18,664 nucleotides of DNA from an uncultured Clostridium sp. (GTDB lineage Bacteria > Bacillota > Clostridia > Clostridiales > Clostridiaceae): positions 1 through 18,664 of the forward strand of contig NZ_CAKVJA010000049.1 of NCBI RefSeq assembly GCF_934754925.1, written 5' to 3'. Both the position numbers and the translations under genes were made by a program. Below are positions 1 to 7,004 of the stretch, piece by piece; the stretch's first letter is position 1, and every line of letters begins with the position of its first letter. The notes under the pieces are model-generated. The model was given only the letters and a program-made list of their open reading frames with translations, was not told where the DNA came from and did no database searches.

Positions 1-1
1 T

Positions 2-169
2 TGTGGAGCTCATCCTAGAAATGATATAAGTGATCAAAATTATCATATAGAAGGAGAAGGCTACACGTCAGATACAAAATGTCATTGTGGAAATAACATT
101 TGGATTAAAGCTCAAGCAAATGGGCAATATGACTGTAATATGCCTGGCAATGTTACAACTATATCTTAG
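2..169 (+). CDS. Small Cys-containing peptide, 3' end only (partial)
   Basis: An open frame enters from the left edge and runs 55 codons to a TAG at 167-169; the start lies outside the window. The visible product is hydrophilic with four Cys, including a KCHCGNN segment, and many Gly, Asn and Asp. It has no recognisable catalytic motif. It lies in the same direction as, and 212 bases before, another short peptide gene whose N-terminus resembles a RiPP leader, and a peptide-type ABC exporter follows on the other strand. I infer that it may be a precursor peptide of a secreted, possibly modified, product. It could equally be the tail of a larger unrelated protein. Only the open frame and its composition are directly seen. 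Confidence 0.45.
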   Translation, partial: CGAHPRNDISDQNYHIEGEGYTSDTKCHCGNNIWIKAQANGQYDCNMPGNVTTIS

Positions 170-294
170 TAATTAATATCAATCATTATAAATACTAATT
201 ATATAAATTTCATAATTAATATAAAACTCAATATATAGTTGATTATTACAAGTAATAATACAAAAGTGTTATGTAAAATTATTACAAATAATAA

Positions 295-323
295 TTTACA
301 CATGATATTAGTAATCTTAAAAT
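295..323 (+). promoter_or_regulatory. Probable sigma-A promoter of the 42-aa peptide gene
   Basis: TTTACA (295-300) and TAAAAT (318-323) are separated by 17 bases, 58 bases before the start codon. This suggests the small gene at 382 is transcribed on its own. The surrounding 170-381 gap is extremely AT-rich and holds a loose direct repeat (ATTATTACAA at 243 and again near 280), but no other gene. Confidence 0.45.
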
Positions 324-381
324 ATAATAATAAGGCTAATTCTTATTTATAAAGATAAAAATAATAAGAAGGTATTATAAA

Positions 382-510
382 ATGAAACAATGGAAAAAGC
401 CAGAACTTATTAATTTATCAGTAAATAAAACAAATGAAAATCAATATAAAAATGAAAATAACCTAGATGTTACTAATGTTGAGTTAAGACATGCTGTAAG
501 ACCATCTTAA
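382..510 (+). CDS. 42-aa peptide, possible RiPP-type precursor
   Basis: ATG at 382 is preceded by AGAAGG (366-372) at good spacing, and the frame ends with TAA at 508-510. The product begins MKQWKKPELINLSVNKTNE. Its Trp, Pro-Glu-Leu, small hydrophobic stretch and Thr layout is reminiscent of leader peptides of small ribosomal peptides in Firmicutes (paeninodin-like lasso leaders have a similar W-x-x-P-x-L...T pattern). The rest is Asn-rich and ends VELRHAVRPS. It contains no Cys, so a lanthipeptide or sactipeptide core is unlikely. A terminator follows directly, and an ABC exporter converges on it from the other strand. No modification enzyme is visible inside the window. The gene call is fairly secure; the precursor role is inference. 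Confidence 0.6.
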   Translation: MKQWKKPELINLSVNKTNENQYKNENNLDVTNVELRHAVRPS

Positions 511-517
511 GTAACAA

Positions 518-561
518 AAAACACCTTCAATACTAATTTGTTAGTATTGAGGGTGTTTTTT
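518..561. terminator. Bidirectional intrinsic terminator
   Basis: A 19-bp stem (518-536 with 541-559, one G-T pair, loop TTTG) has a T-run on the plus side and an A-run on the left flank. It can therefore end transcription of both the 42-aa peptide gene and the convergent ABC exporter gene. Confidence 0.85.
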
Positions 562-567
562 ATAAAA

Positions 568-2346
568 TTAAACTAATTCACTAGCAACTTCTAAAATACT
601 TTCTCTACTAACCTCTCTAATATGTCCCTTCTCCAATTTCATAATTCTATTACAAATATTAAGGGCAGAAGGCCTGTGAGTTATTATTATACAAGTAGGC
701 TTAGTAGGCAATGCTCTAACTGCCTTTAAAACATTAACTTCAGTTTCAGGGTCAAGAGCAGAAGTAGCTTCATCAAGAATTAATATAGGTCTTTCCCTTA
801 AGAAAGATCTAGCAATAGCAATTCTTTGAGCTTGTCCTTCAGAAATACCAACTCCTTTTTCACCAATCATCGTATCAAGGCCATCCTCAAGTTCATTAAC
901 AAAATCAAGAGCACAAGCATTTTTTAAAGCAGCTTTAATTTCATCATCACTAGCGTAAGGGTTACCGTATTTAAGATTATCTCTAATACTTCCAGAGAAT
1001 AAGGTATTCCCTTGAGGAACATAAGAAATAAGTTCTCTATAATTTCTATTAATCTCCTTAACAAGATTACCTTCACTAAGTAGTATATTACCTTCAGTAG
1101 GATTAATTAATGATAAGATTAATCTAATCATAGTTGTTTTACCTTCTCCAGATGGACCAACAAAGGCAATTGTTTCTCCGGCATCTATAGTTAAGTTAAT
1201 ATTATTTAAAATATTATTATTAGCCTTATAAGCAAAGCTTACATTATCAAAAACTATATTAGGTTTATTAAATGTAGAAGATACCTTACTACTAATACTA
1301 TCTAAAGCAACTTCTAAGCTACCAATATCATCAAGCTCTTTTTCATCAGCCATTTTTTCAACTGGAATAGCTTCTATCTCCATAAGTCTTTCAGCGGCAG
1401 CTATAGTTGATATAAGACCAGGAATCATACTTGCTAATGAAGAAAATGGTGCTTGTACCTTACTATATAATTGAAGCATTCCTGTAAATGTACCATAAGT
1501 TGATACCCCCTTAGCAATGTTTAAGACTCCCCAAGTAAATATTGTAAAGTACGCAATTGAAGAGCAAAAGCTCATAGACATTGAAGTCATTACTGATAGT
1601 TTTGTATTTCTCATAGCAATTTTATATTTATTATTTTGAATCTCCACAAGTCTATGCATATTTATTTTTTCCATACAGAATGTCTTAACTATCATTATGT
1701 TTTGAATAGACTCCTGCATAAAGGATCTATATTTAACATCTTCTTCTTGAGCTTCTTTGTATAAATCCTTAAGTTTACGGCTAAAATATTTACCAACTAG
1801 TATTAAGAATGGACCTATAAAAACTGCAGCAAATGCAATGGAAGGTGCCCAACTTATAAGTGTATAGAAAGAACCAACTAATGTAACTGTTAAGGAAACA
1901 AGACTTGGAATTGTACCAAGAATAGCAGAACTAATATTACTAACATCTGATGTTACTCTTGTTAATAAGCTTACAGAGTGAAATTTACTTTGTTCTAGCC
2001 AATCACTACATTGTATATGTTGATATATTTTTCTCTGAATATTCTGTGTTAATTTAGTTGATGAGTGTGTACTCATAAATGATGTTACTGGACTTGATAG
2101 CATACTAATTAAAGTAATAGAAAGCATTATAATTAACCAGCGAATTGTAGCATCAGAGTCACCACTAATTGCAGAGTCTATTAATGATTTTGAAACTGTA
2201 ACATTATAAATACCTATAACAGCAAATATAATGTTAACTATTATTGAAAATATTAAGAATGGAACTGCTGGTTTAGCGTAGGACCCCATCCATTTTATTT
2301 TTACCCATAAGTCTTTTGATGGCTTAAGTTTTTTTAAATTTTCCAT
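568..2346 (-). CDS. ABC exporter half-transporter (fused permease and ATPase), possible peptide exporter
   Basis: This 592-aa membrane exporter subunit probably works as a homodimer, pumping a substrate out with ATP. A six-helix transmembrane domain (about residues 25-310) precedes a nucleotide-binding domain. That domain shows a Walker A GPSGEGKTT (397-405), a Q-loop (VPQGNTLF), a signature ISEGQ (501-505) where LSGGQ is usual, Walker B LILDEATSALD with catalytic Glu526, and an H-loop IITHR. No peptidase C39 domain is present. The start at 2346 is chosen because AAAGGAGA lies just upstream; a further in-frame ATG at 2388 falls inside the promoter -10 box, so it is probably not transcribed. 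The SEGQ-type signature and the adjacent short peptide genes suggest peptide export, but the substrate is not shown. ATPase motifs look intact. Confidence 0.9.
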   Translation of the reverse strand: MENLKKLKPSKDLWVKIKWMGSYAKPAVPFLIFSIIVNIIFAVIGIYNVTVSKSLIDSAISGDSDATIRWLIIMLSITLISMLSSPVTSFMSTHSSTKLTQNIQRKIYQHIQCSDWLEQSKFHSVSLLTRVTSDVSNISSAILGTIPSLVSLTVTLVGSFYTLISWAPSIAFAAVFIGPFLILVGKYFSRKLKDLYKEAQEEDVKYRSFMQESIQNIMIVKTFCMEKINMHRLVEIQNNKYKIAMRNTKLSVMTSMSMSFCSSIAYFTIFTWGVLNIAKGVSTYGTFTGMLQLYSKVQAPFSSLASMIPGLISTIAAAERLMEIEAIPVEKMADEKELDDIGSLEVALDSISSKVSSTFNKPNIVFDNVSFAYKANNNILNNINLTIDAGETIAFVGPSGEGKTTMIRLILSLINPTEGNILLSEGNLVKEINRNYRELISYVPQGNTLFSGSIRDNLKYGNPYASDDEIKAALKNACALDFVNELEDGLDTMIGEKGVGISEGQAQRIAIARSFLRERPILILDEATSALDPETEVNVLKAVRALPTKPTCIIITHRPSALNICNRIMKLEKGHIREVSRESILEVASELV

Positions 2347-2386
2347 AGTATCTCCTTTCAAGCTTTTGTTACAAATATTCATTATC

Positions 2387-2415
2387 ATTTTAACATTTAA
2401 GTAAAATACTTACAA
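2387..2415 (-). promoter_or_regulatory. Promoter of the minus-strand ABC exporter
   Basis: On the minus strand, TTGTAA (2415-2410) and TAAAAT (2392-2387) are separated by exactly 17 bases. The predicted transcript would start near 2380, upstream of the chosen ATG at 2346 and downstream of the ATG at 2388. Confidence 0.55.
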
Positions 2416-2433
2416 TAAAACCTTAAATTATAA

Positions 2434-2461
2434 TTGGTAGATTTAAAAAAAATTGTATGAT
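2434..2461 (+). promoter_or_regulatory. Possible promoter of the GGDEF-EAL gene
   Basis: TTGGTA (2434-2439) and TATGAT (2456-2461) are 16 bases apart, 43 bases before the GTG start. The promoter is back to back with the one for the divergent ABC exporter, with only about 18 bases between their -35 boxes, so a shared regulator is possible. Confidence 0.35.
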
Positions 2462-2504
2462 AATATATTCAATGAATAAAAGAAAAAACTGATGAGGTGA
2501 CATA

Positions 2505-4820
2505 GTGAATTTTAGTAAAAAAATTAACTTGAAGTTAGTTCTTATAGGTATTGTATTTATGGGACTTTTAATATTAACTAATGGGGTACTTATGAAGTAT
2601 GCCTTAGAAAAGAGTGCTGAATCTACATATAATACTCATTACAAAGAAGCTGAAAAAATACTAAATCAGGAAATATATATATTAAAGGATATTGCAAGAA
2701 AAATAGCTGTAGATAAAAATTTAGTAGGTATTTTAAATAATAATAGGAGTATTGATGATTTAACTGAAGAAGAGATAAAAAAAGTCACTGAAGAAATTAC
2801 ATATATTCAAGACTATTTAAAGGATTTAATATTTATAGATGGTGTTTCTATTATAAATATTCCAGGAAAGTATTTATTTTATTCTGATAAATTAATTGAA
2901 ACTCCAAGTTATTTTGAAAATTATAAGTTGGAAAACTTTCAAGTTAGTAAGGATGATAATGAAATAACAACAGGTATTTATATTGATCATATAACTAGAG
3001 AATATAAATCTTCAGTAATTAGTTTTATTTATTCAGATGAAAGTAATGAGACATTAGGGGTAATTGTACTAGATATTTTATTAGATAATTTAGTTAAAGA
3101 TATAAATTCTAAATTTTATATGGGAGAATTAAATAGTTACATAAAGATTGATGATAATACTTATTATTGTAGTGATGGAATTGTTAATAATATTGATAAA
3201 AAAAGAAATGAACATGTAATAAAGATGAATAATGTTTTAGATGATAAGATAGATATATTTTTAGAGTTTGATAAAGATTCTATTATTTACAATAAAAATA
3301 TGAAAGGTATTAATAGGGTTAGAATTTTAATATTTTCTATTTTGGTGATAATGTATGTATCAGCTTTAGTTGCTTTAATTAGAAGAACATTTAAGCCAAT
3401 ATTAAATTCATTAGATAAATTGAAAATCGTGTTAAAAAATTTAGATAATAAAGACTTAGAATTTGAAAGATTAGATGAATTTGAACAATTAGAGGTTGTA
3501 TCTAATTCTTTGGGAGCTTCAATTGATAAAAAAATTAAATCTTTTATTTATCATGATGAATTAACTCAATTGCCTAATAGAAAGTTATTACTTAAGCTAT
3601 GTAATGATTTAATAGAGAATAAAGAAAAGTTTGCATTAATATTTGTTGATTTAAATAAATTTAAATATATTAATGATGTTTTTGGGCATAGTGCAGGAGA
3701 CGAGGTATTAATTAGCTTTAGTAATAAACTTAAGAAGTGTTTAAAGGATAAAGGAATAGTAGCTAGATATTCTGGTGATGAATTTATAATTATATATACT
3801 AATTATATTGATAATGATGAGCTAGAATTGTTTTATAACAATGTAGTATTAGAAGAATTTAAAGAACCTGTAGAATTTAATAATGGTAAAAAAGTATTTA
3901 TGGATTTTGCCTCTGGAGTTTCTGTATATCCTAGAGATGGGGATAGTTTTAATGATTTAATTAATAAAAGTGATTTTATGATGTATTCTAGTAAAAGAAG
4001 CAGTAGAAATTCAAAATTAGTATTTTTTAATGATTCAATTTATAATGAGATAATTAAAATTGAAAATATGAAAGAAGATTTAAAATTTGCAGTAGATAAC
4101 AATGAATTCATTTTATACTATCAACCAATAGTAGATAAAAATAAGTGCACAAAGAAGTTAGAAGCTTTAATTAGATGGAATAATAAAAAACTAGGTTGTA
4201 TTTCACCAGCACAATTTATTGGATACGCAGAGGAAACTGGGGAAATAGTTAAAATAGGCTATTGGATTATAGAAGAAGTATGTAAGAATTTTATTGAATT
4301 ATTTAATTTAGGTTATAGATTACAAGTTAGTATAAATGTTTCTCCAATTCAACTTATGGAAGTTGATTTTGTAGATAGAGTTGAGAAAATACTTAATAAA
4401 TATAATTTTATTATAGAAAATTTATGCTTTGAAATAACAGAATCAGTAGTTCTTGATGAAAATATAATTATTCATGATAATCTATTATTATTAAATCAAA
4501 AGGGAATAAAAATTGCCTTAGATGATTTTGGAACAGGATATGCATCCTTTAGTTATTTGAAGAAGTTTAAACTTGATATTTTAAAGATTGATAGAATATT
4601 TATTGATAATGAATTTAATGTTGACTTTAAAATTGTAAATAGTATAAAGAATATTGCTCACATACTTAATATGGAGACTGTAATTGAAGGTGTTGAAACA
4701 GAATCACAATTTATGAAATTAAGTAATATAGGATGTGATTACTTCCAAGGATATTATTTTTCAGCGCCTTTACCTGCAAATGAGGTAATAGACTATCTAA
4801 ATAGTGCTAATAAAGAATAA
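2505..4820 (+). CDS. Membrane GGDEF-EAL protein (c-di-GMP synthesis and/or hydrolysis)
   Basis: This 771-aa two-domain c-di-GMP enzyme starts at a GTG preceded by GAGGTG (2494-2499). A transmembrane segment at about 11-30 is followed by an extracytoplasmic region of about 240 residues, presumably the sensor. A second segment (about 272-292) and a HAMP-like linker lead to the GGDEF domain (from about 348). Its active-site motif is SGDEF (423-427), a variant that often stays active, and no RxxD inhibitory site is seen at the usual spacing before it. The EAL domain has EALIRW (553-558), the NVSP and EITES motifs, DDFGTG (673-678), a late EGVE glutamate and QGYYFS, so the phosphodiesterase set looks complete. 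It may be bifunctional, or mainly a phosphodiesterase with GGDEF as a regulatory domain. The sensed signal is unknown. Confidence 0.93.
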   Translation: MNFSKKINLKLVLIGIVFMGLLILTNGVLMKYALEKSAESTYNTHYKEAEKILNQEIYILKDIARKIAVDKNLVGILNNNRSIDDLTEEEIKKVTEEITYIQDYLKDLIFIDGVSIINIPGKYLFYSDKLIETPSYFENYKLENFQVSKDDNEITTGIYIDHITREYKSSVISFIYSDESNETLGVIVLDILLDNLVKDINSKFYMGELNSYIKIDDNTYYCSDGIVNNIDKKRNEHVIKMNNVLDDKIDIFLEFDKDSIIYNKNMKGINRVRILIFSILVIMYVSALVALIRRTFKPILNSLDKLKIVLKNLDNKDLEFERLDEFEQLEVVSNSLGASIDKKIKSFIYHDELTQLPNRKLLLKLCNDLIENKEKFALIFVDLNKFKYINDVFGHSAGDEVLISFSNKLKKCLKDKGIVARYSGDEFIIIYTNYIDNDELELFYNNVVLEEFKEPVEFNNGKKVFMDFASGVSVYPRDGDSFNDLINKSDFMMYSSKRSSRNSKLVFFNDSIYNEIIKIENMKEDLKFAVDNNEFILYYQPIVDKNKCTKKLEALIRWNNKKLGCISPAQFIGYAEETGEIVKIGYWIIEEVCKNFIELFNLGYRLQVSINVSPIQLMEVDFVDRVEKILNKYNFIIENLCFEITESVVLDENIIIHDNLLLLNQKGIKIALDDFGTGYASFSYLKKFKLDILKIDRIFIDNEFNVDFKIVNSIKNIAHILNMETVIEGVETESQFMKLSNIGCDYFQGYYFSAPLPANEVIDYLNSANKE

Positions 4821-4970
4821 AAATAGAGTATTAATTTATATATTTTTATAAGATAATTCTGGATACTTAACTTATATATATTCAATTAGTGAGTGTTGGA
4901 TTAGATATTATTATAATATAATAATTATTTTTATTTTTTGTTTTTGACTAACATATATTGGCTCATATAT

Positions 4971-5052
4971 TGCTATAATATAATATTTACATAATTGTTT
5001 TTAAGACAATAAGAAAAATGCGCTGAAGTTTTTACTTATCAGCGCATTTTTT
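4971..5052 (+). ncRNA. Candidate small RNA (about 65-70 nt)
   Basis: An extended -10 box TGCTATAAT (4971-4979) lies about 35 bases before a strong intrinsic terminator. The predicted transcript (about 4986-5052) would hold a short hairpin (ATTGT/ACAAT) and then the terminator hairpin, with no open frame. Just before the -10 box the 9-mer CATATATTG occurs twice with a 12-base period (4952 and 4964), which could be a protein-binding site. No good -35 is present at normal spacing. The hairpin may merely be the terminator shared by its neighbours. Confidence 0.3.
5014..5052. terminator. Bidirectional intrinsic terminator
   Basis: A 13-bp stem AAAAATGCGCTGA / TCAGCGCATTTTT (5014-5026 with 5039-5051) has an A-run on one side and a T-run on the other. 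It lies 190 bases after the GGDEF-EAL gene and 15 bases beyond the stop of the convergent 55-aa gene, so it can serve both. Confidence 0.8.
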
Positions 5053-5067
5053 CTTTTGAGATACTAA

Positions 5068-5235
5068 TTAAAATAAAGAATTTTGTTTACCATTTTCCTT
5101 TTGGATAGTATCTTTATTTTTATTGTTTAAACTACCAAGAGGACTATTAAAACTGTTAAGAGGATTTGGAAGCTCAGTATTACTAGAAGGTATAACACCT
5201 CTAGTTCTGTGTTGTTTATCATTAGATTTAGCCAT
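5068..5235 (-). CDS. 55-aa hypothetical protein
   Basis: This short frame on the minus strand starts at ATG 5235, with AAAGGAGA about 10 bases upstream, and ends with TAA at 5068, directly before a terminator. The product begins MAKSNDKQHRTRGVIP and is basic and polar. Its middle section repeats a pattern (NPLNSFNSPLGSLN) rich in Asn, Ser, Pro and Leu. There is no transmembrane segment, no Cys and no motif I recognise. It follows another short minus-strand gene with about 100 bases between them, and a possible promoter lies in that gap. The good ribosome binding site, its own promoter and the terminator support a real gene. The role is unknown. Confidence 0.6.
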   Translation of the reverse strand: MAKSNDKQHRTRGVIPSSNTELPNPLNSFNSPLGSLNNKNKDTIQKENGKQNSLF

Positions 5236-5261
5236 AATATTATATCTCCTTTAATATATGT

Positions 5262-5291
5262 ATTATCCTATTGAGTTGAAAATTAAATCAA
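5262..5291 (-). promoter_or_regulatory. Possible promoter of the 55-aa gene
   Basis: On the minus strand, TTGATT (5291-5286) and GATAAT (5267-5262) are 18 bases apart, 27 bases before the ATG. Confidence 0.35.
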
Positions 5292-5335
5292 ACAAATAAA
5301 TTTAATATTAAAGTTATATATATTGTTGTATTAAT

Positions 5336-5524
5336 CTATATATCGTCACCATCATCTATATAACTAAATTCCTGACATGCTATATTGTTTACTACTATTT
5401 GGTCTTCAACAGTATTTGCTAAAATTGTATCCACTCCTTCTGGAGAATGGCTTACTAATGATTCTTTACTAGGTTCGTAATAACTTCTTACATGTGGCAA
5501 ATAAACGTTAGACTTATCTTTCAA
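5336..5524 (-). CDS. 62-aa hypothetical protein, TTG start
   Basis: I place the start at TTG 5524 because AAGGAGGG lies 6 bases upstream, an excellent ribosome binding site. The product (starting LKDKSNVYLPHVRSYYEPSK once the initiator is read as Met) is acidic toward its C-terminus (YIDDGDDI) with one Cys, and is probably soluble. The frame stays open to an ATG at 5626, giving a 96-aa form with one hydrophobic segment (LIISILYSVFTIFVL). That longer start has a poor ribosome binding site and would bury the AAGGAGGG site inside the coding region, so I consider it less likely. No family is recognised. It lies upstream of the 55-aa gene on the same strand, and the two may be functionally linked. 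Confidence 0.5.
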   Translation of the reverse strand: MKDKSNVYLPHVRSYYEPSKESLVSHSPEGVDTILANTVEDQIVVNNIACQEFSYIDDGDDI

Positions 5525-5856
5525 GATGCTCCCTCCTTGTAATACAAATATTGTAAATACACTATACAAGATACTAATTATTAAATTAGCTTTAGGAATA
5601 AATGAGTGTAAGCCAATTAGTTTCATAGTGTTCTATTCCTAAGCATATATATAGTCTTTGAAGGTTGTACAAGAAATATACATGTTTCAAATAAAATATT
5701 AATTTGTATATAAAAAATATGAAAAAAATCCAATAAATATGAAATTAAATACATTGTTTTTGGATATATAATAATATAAAATTAATATAAAAGTATATAG
5801 GATTATTAATAGAAATTATATAAATTAAGTATAAAAGAAGAGAAGGAGATGTCATT
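5525..5856. other. AT-rich intergenic region upstream of manA
   Basis: These 332 bases have no supported gene. The right part holds the manA promoter and leader. The left part is the open-frame extension of the 62-aa gene with a TATAGT-like box on the minus strand. No riboswitch-like structure was recognised. Confidence 0.5.
5754..5782 (+). promoter_or_regulatory. Probable manA promoter
   Basis: TTGTTT (5754-5759) and TAAAAT (5777-5782) are 17 bases apart, with a predicted leader of about 65-70 bases before the manA ATG at 5857. Confidence 0.4.
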
Positions 5857-6888
5857 ATGTATCCAATTAGGTTTGAAAACGTTTATTATGAGAAAATTTG
5901 GGGTGGAAGGGATTTAGAGGCTTTTAGAAATAACTTGCCATCTGGAGATGTTGGTGAATCTTGGGATATTGCATGTCATCCAAGTGGAACTGGAGTAGTT
6001 GCAAATGGTGAATTAAAAGGGAAAAAGTTTGATGAAATAATATCTGAATTTGGACATGCTTTAGTTGGTTCAAAAGTAAGTACAGAAAAATTCCCATTGT
6101 TAGTTAAATTAATAAATTCAGGAGAAAAATTATCTGTTCAAGTTCATCCAGGAGATGAATATGCTCAAAGAGTTGAAAATCAACTTGGTAAAACAGAAGC
6201 ATGGTACGTTGTAAATGCAAAGCCAGGGGCAAAATTAATTGTTGGAACAAAGAACTGCGATAAAGAAGTATTTGCTAAGGCTATAGAAGAGGGAAAATCT
6301 GAAGATTATTTAAATGTTGTAGATGTTAAAAAGGGAGATTGTTTCTTAATTAATAGTGGATTAGTTCATGCTATTTGTGAAGGATTAATAATAGTTGAAA
6401 TACAACAAAATTCAGATGTTACTTACAGAGTTTATGATTATGGAAGACCGAGAGAGATTCATGTTGAGAAATCTTTAGATGTAATAGACTTTAAATTAAG
6501 GGCTGAAAACTTATCAAATAAGGAAGTTGTTAAATTTGATGGATTTTCTAAAGTAGATTTTGGTGAAAATAAATATTTTGGAATGCAAAAAATTAATATT
6601 GAAACTGAATGGAATGATTGTAGTAATGAAGAAAAATTCTTCATTTTAACTTGTGTTGATGGTTGTGGAACTATCGAAGGACATGAAACTGTTGAAGGTG
6701 ATGGAACTCTTGAAGGAGATGGAACAAATGGACAAGTTAACGAAACGAATGGACAAGTTGATAAGGATATGATTAAGCAAGGTTTCTGTGAGGAAATAAA
6801 GATGGGAGATAGTTACTTAATACCTGCAACATTAGGAAAATATGTTGTTAAGGGGAATTTAGCAGTAATTAAGAGTTACCCAATGTAA
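5857..6888 (+). CDS. manA: Mannose-6-phosphate isomerase, class I (ManA)
   Basis: This cytoplasmic zinc enzyme interconverts mannose 6-phosphate and fructose 6-phosphate, linking mannose use or GDP-mannose supply to glycolysis. The ATG at 5857 follows AGAAGGAGA. The N-terminal cupin shows the metal site: QVHPGD (Gln95, His97), KTEAW (Glu114) and LVHAI (His171). Later it has YRVYDYGR with the catalytic Arg region. At 343 aa it is longer than the usual Firmicutes form of about 315. The excess is a low-complexity insertion at residues 274-304, between the strand ending FILTCVDGCGTI and the strand CEEIKMGDSYLIPA. The insertion is built from short repeats (three EGxxTx units, then two NGQVxxx units). 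The catalytic domain is untouched, so activity is expected. A GC-rich palindrome follows the stop codon. Confidence 0.93.
   Translation: MYPIRFENVYYEKIWGGRDLEAFRNNLPSGDVGESWDIACHPSGTGVVANGELKGKKFDEIISEFGHALVGSKVSTEKFPLLVKLINSGEKLSVQVHPGDEYAQRVENQLGKTEAWYVVNAKPGAKLIVGTKNCDKEVFAKAIEEGKSEDYLNVVDVKKGDCFLINSGLVHAICEGLIIVEIQQNSDVTYRVYDYGRPREIHVEKSLDVIDFKLRAENLSNKEVVKFDGFSKVDFGENKYFGMQKINIETEWNDCSNEEKFFILTCVDGCGTIEGHETVEGDGTLEGDGTNGQVNETNGQVDKDMIKQGFCEEIKMGDSYLIPATLGKYVVKGNLAVIKSYPM
6676..6768 (+). repeat. In-frame tandem repeats inside manA
   Basis: Three diverged 18-base units (6676-6693, 6694-6711, 6712-6729) encode EGHETV, EGDGTL and EGDGTN. Two 21-base units follow (6727-6747, 6748-6768), encoding NGQVNET and NGQVDKD. 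All units keep the reading frame. They form a hydrophilic loop in the C-terminal cupin. Confidence 0.8.
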
Positions 6889-6896
6889 ATTTTTGT

Positions 6897-6945
6897 ATGC
6901 GCCTCCGGGGAACACCCAATAAATGGATGTTTCCCGGAGGCGTAT
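6897..6945. repeat. GC-rich palindrome P1 (REP-like), also possible manA terminator
   Basis: The core stem is 6899-6918 with 6924-6943, loop ATAAA, extended by two A-T pairs. It has one C-A mismatch and two G-T pairs. The left arm carries CCTCCGGGG and the right arm CCCGGAGG. The T-rich TTATTTTTAT that follows would allow it to terminate manA transcription. TGTATG sits at the 5' foot, as in P3. Confidence 0.85.
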
Positions 6946-7004
6946 TATTTTTATATCATCTGTCAATAATTTAGTTAAAACTTTTATAAGGAGGAGAGTT
7001 TTTA

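Noticed and set aside
2347..2388. Longer N-terminus for the leftmost ABC exporter
   Set aside because: The upstream ATG lies inside the -10 box of the promoter, while AAAGGAGA directly precedes the start at 2346.
5525..5626. Longer 96-aa form of the 62-aa protein with a membrane segment
   Set aside because: A poor ribosome binding site at the upstream ATG, and a perfect internal AAGGAGGG before TTG; kept only as an alternative.
6459..6644. Minus-strand frame inside manA
   Set aside because: Antisense to a conserved enzyme with no start signal.
6676..6768. CRISPR-like array
   Set aside because: The units are short, contiguous, diverged and in frame within manA, without spacers.
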